Source: Planctomycetota bacterium
GTDB taxonomy: Bacteria; Planctomycetota; UBA11346
Assembly: GCA_013821615.1 (NCBI GenBank)
Contig: JACDGQ010000172.1
Coordinates: 1 to 6,872, forward strand
DNA: 6,872 nt
Direction: 5' to 3'
Below, piece by piece: positions 5,126 to 6,872 of the stretch. The notes below the pieces were generated by a model. It was not told the DNA's origin, searched no databases, and saw nothing but the letters and a program-made list of their open reading frames with translations. Within the stretch, counting starts at the first letter, position 1, and each line of letters opens with the position of its first letter. The position numbers and the translations under genes were made by a program.

Positions 5126-6316
5126 TCAGCTCTTCGTCGACGGCTGGGTGAGCTGGGGCCGGAAGCGGCGCAGCTGGGCCAGGGCGCGCTCGAACAGCGC
5201 CTCGTCGAACTCGTAGATGTCGCTGCGCTTGCCCAGGCCCAGCGGCATGGCCAGGGTCAGCTCGCCGCCGAGGTGCTCGCGGAACTGCGCCAGGCCGGCC
5301 AGCACGGCGCGCTTGCCGCAGGAATCGCGCAGCTCGAGGACCTCGTCCCACAGGCGGAAGCCGACGGTGGCGAGGATCCCCAGCACCTGGTCGGCCTCGG
5401 CGCGGGTGATGCGGCCGAGCTCGACCGCGTAGAGGGTGTCGATGGCGACCCCGATCGCGACCGCCTCGCCGTGCAGCAGGCGGTGCTGCGACAGCACCTC
5501 CATGCGGTGCGCCGACCAGTGGCCGTAGTCGAGCGGGCGCGAGCTGCCCTGTTCGAAGGGGTCGCCGGCGGTGGTGATGTGCTCGAGGTGGATCAGGGCG
5601 CAGCGCTGGACCAGGTATTCCATGGTCGGCAGGTCGCGTGCGCGCAGCTGCGCGGCGTCGGCGGTCAGGCGGTCGAGGAAGACCGCGTCCTTGATGGTCG
5701 CGACCTTGACCGCCTCGGCGATGCCGGCGCGCCACGAGCGGTCGTCGAGCGATTCGAGGAAGCGCGCGTCGTTGATGATCGCGAAGGGCGGCGTGAAGGT
5801 GCCGTAGAAGTTCTTCGAGCCGAAGCGGTTGACCCCGTTCTTCACGCCCAGGCCGGCGTCGCACTGGCCGAGCACGGTGGTCGGCAGGCGGATCTGGCGG
5901 ATGCCGCGGTGGACCAGCGAGGCCGCGAAGCCGACCGCGTCGAGCACCGCGCCGCCGCCGATGATGATGACGTAGGAGTGGCGGCAGATGCCGTTGTCGA
6001 AGGCCTCGCGCCCGACCTTGTCGAGGATCGCCAGCTCGCCCTTGAGGGCCTCACCGCCGGTGACCACCTCGGGCGAGGCGGCGAGTTGCACGCCGCGCGA
6101 CTCGTAGGCGGTGAACCAGGCGTGGATGCGCTGCACCAGCTTGGGGTGGGCCTTCACCGTGCCCGCGTCGATGTAGACCAGGGCGCGCGCCGGCCGGCCG
6201 CCGCTGCGCGGCTGCATGACCTGGGCGAGGGTGTCGTTGTCCCCGGCGAAGACGTCACGGGTGAAGTGCACGTCGAAGCGGTAGGGGACGGCGAACTGCT
6301 GGGGGAAGACGGGCAT
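5126..6316 (-). CDS. eboD: EboD-type 3-dehydroquinate synthase homologue
   Basis: This cytosolic 396-residue protein belongs to the dehydroquinate synthase superfamily (NAD- and metal-dependent). The NAD loop GGGAVLD is at 120-126, PTTVL at 145-149, KNGVN at 159-163 and AGIAEAVK at 198-205. The three expected metal ligands are E201, H266 and H282, and the catalytic-type H270 is present; the 4- and 16-residue spacings match the classic enzyme, so chemistry is likely retained. The stretch from HLEHI through AGDPFEQGSSRPLDYGHW, and the N-terminal FAVPYRFDVHFTR, match my recollection of EboD, the homologue in the ebo cluster linked to export of secondary metabolites such as scytonemin precursors, rather than housekeeping AroB. 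No other ebo gene is visible. The ATG at 6316 is preferred over an in-frame TTG at 6409, because homology begins just after it and the intervening residues look non-conserved, although it lacks a clear ribosome site. The true product is unknown. Confidence 0.85.
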   Translation of the reverse strand: MPVFPQQFAVPYRFDVHFTRDVFAGDNDTLAQVMQPRSGGRPARALVYIDAGTVKAHPKLVQRIHAWFTAYESRGVQLAASPEVVTGGEALKGELAILDKVGREAFDNGICRHSYVIIIGGGAVLDAVGFAASLVHRGIRQIRLPTTVLGQCDAGLGVKNGVNRFGSKNFYGTFTPPFAIINDARFLESLDDRSWRAGIAEAVKVATIKDAVFLDRLTADAAQLRARDLPTMEYLVQRCALIHLEHITTAGDPFEQGSSRPLDYGHWSAHRMEVLSQHRLLHGEAVAIGVAIDTLYAVELGRITRAEADQVLGILATVGFRLWDEVLELRDSCGKRAVLAGLAQFREHLGGELTLAMPLGLGKRSDIYEFDEALFERALAQLRRFRPQLTQPSTKS

Positions 6317-6493
6317 GGGCTGGTCCGGATGACGGGCAGGATGCGGCGCGGGCTCTGTATACAACCGCTCGCGCGGTCCCGTGTTGTCGGCAAACCTGCG
6401 CGAGGTCAAACAGCCGTTGCGCGCGGTGTCGCAGGGGGGCGTTGCGTCTGACCAGGTCCTCGACAGGACACGCCCGTCGCCGGTCCGTTCTGC
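6317..6493. promoter_or_regulatory. Gap upstream of eboD with palindrome and -10-like motif
   Basis: The perfect 8 bp palindrome TGTATACA (6356-6363) stands out in GC-rich surroundings. On the minus strand it contains TATACA (complement of 6356-6361), a good -10 match placed about 40 nt before the eboD ATG, but no clear -35 sits at the right distance. Just upstream is a 5 bp hairpin, ACCGC/GCGGT (6364-6377), whose minus-strand loop is GCGA. Nearer the upstream gene is another short hairpin, GTCCT/AGGAC (6456-6469), without a U tract. A promoter with an overlapping operator is plausible, unproven. Confidence 0.3.
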
Positions 6494-6872
6494 TCAATGT
6501 TTGGGCATCTCCGTGGGCTGACCGCAGACCGCCACCGCGATGGTCGAATCGGCAGTACCGAAGTATAGGAACCAGGCGCCGCGGAAGTGCACCAGGCCTT
6601 CGAGGAAGGTCACATTGCCGACCTGACCGGTCAGTTCATGGCCGCGTTCCGGCATGAAGAACGGCGCCGTGGAGCGGCCGATCACCGCCAGCGGATCGCG
6701 CGCGTCGAGCAGTACCTGCCCGGCGCTGTAGGCGTGGACCGGCAGCCGCGGGTCGCCGTGCGTGCCGCTGTTGGCGCTGTTGTAGATGAACAGGATGCCC
6801 TGGTCGGTGAGCAGCGGCGGCGGCCCGGGCTCGACCAGGTGGCTGTCGAAGCGCTGCCGACGCGCGCAGAGC
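6494..6872 (-). CDS. GH130-type glycoside phosphorylase/hydrolase, C-terminal fragment
   Basis: The frame enters from beyond the window edge and ends at TGA (complement of 6494-6496), giving 125 visible residues. The segments VEPGPPPLLTDQGILFIYN, AYSAGQVLLDARDPLAVIGR, PFFMPE, GQVGNVTFLEGLV and WFLYFGTADSTIAVAVC follow the order of the C-terminal beta-propeller blades of GH130 enzymes, which act on beta-mannosides and related sugars by phosphorolysis or hydrolysis. The catalytic Asp and the sugar-binding N-terminal blades lie outside the window, so substrate and mechanism cannot be read. No signal peptide can be assessed. It precedes eboD on the same strand by 177 bp, so co-transcription is possible but not indicated. 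The C-terminus (CGQPTEMPKH) is short, as usual in the family. Confidence 0.75.
   Translation of the reverse strand, partial: LCARRQRFDSHLVEPGPPPLLTDQGILFIYNSANSGTHGDPRLPVHAYSAGQVLLDARDPLAVIGRSTAPFFMPERGHELTGQVGNVTFLEGLVHFRGAWFLYFGTADSTIAVAVCGQPTEMPKH

Noticed and set aside
6317..6409. N-terminal extension of EboD from a TTG at 6409
   Set aside because: The extra 31 residues look unconserved and Pro/Arg-rich; homology starts right after the ATG at 6316.
5009..6451. Plus-strand open frame of 480 codons opposite eboD
   Set aside because: The opposite strand encodes a cyclase with conserved metal ligands; the plus-strand product is biased and motif-free.

Overview
The window is very GC-rich DNA, densely coding, with 150-280 bp gaps between most transcription units. 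It holds six genes: a secreted STN-like protein (partial, 1-491, minus), threonine synthase (509-1846, minus), a fused FHA-Ser/Thr protein kinase (2005-3204, plus), a secreted protein with a C-terminal STN-like domain (3372-4844, minus), an EboD-type dehydroquinate-synthase homologue (5126-6316, minus) and the C-terminal end of a GH130-type glycosidase/phosphorylase (6494-6872, minus, partial). There is no phage, plasmid, CRISPR, tRNA or rRNA signature. FHA-kinase fusions, secreted STN-like proteins, a GH130 enzyme and an EboD homologue in such GC-rich DNA suggest the Planctomycetota/Verrucomicrobiota/Lentisphaerota group, most likely a planctomycete. This placement is inferred from gene content, not from a marker gene.

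Layout: thrC and the first STN-like gene form a two-gene minus-strand unit with a 17 bp gap. A 158 bp divergent control region separates thrC from the FHA-kinase; it carries a perfect 14 bp palindrome and a 13 bp direct repeat 62 bp apart. The FHA-kinase converges on the second STN-like gene, and the gap is almost entirely filled by a perfect 36 bp inverted repeat whose arms are tandem 8-mers. Upstream of the second STN-like gene, before eboD, lies a second inverted repeat of unrelated sequence but similar design (arms rich in CGCAGAG words). EboD and GH130 follow on the minus strand with a 177 bp gap that contains an 8 bp palindrome.

The genes do not form an obvious single pathway: amino-acid biosynthesis, phospho-signalling, envelope proteins and carbohydrate metabolism lie side by side. 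The most striking features are the two tandem-repeat-armed inverted repeats bracketing one gene, the two STN-like proteins in opposite domain arrangement, the apparently isolated EboD homologue, and a codon-usage break suggesting a frameshift at the C-terminus of the FHA-kinase.
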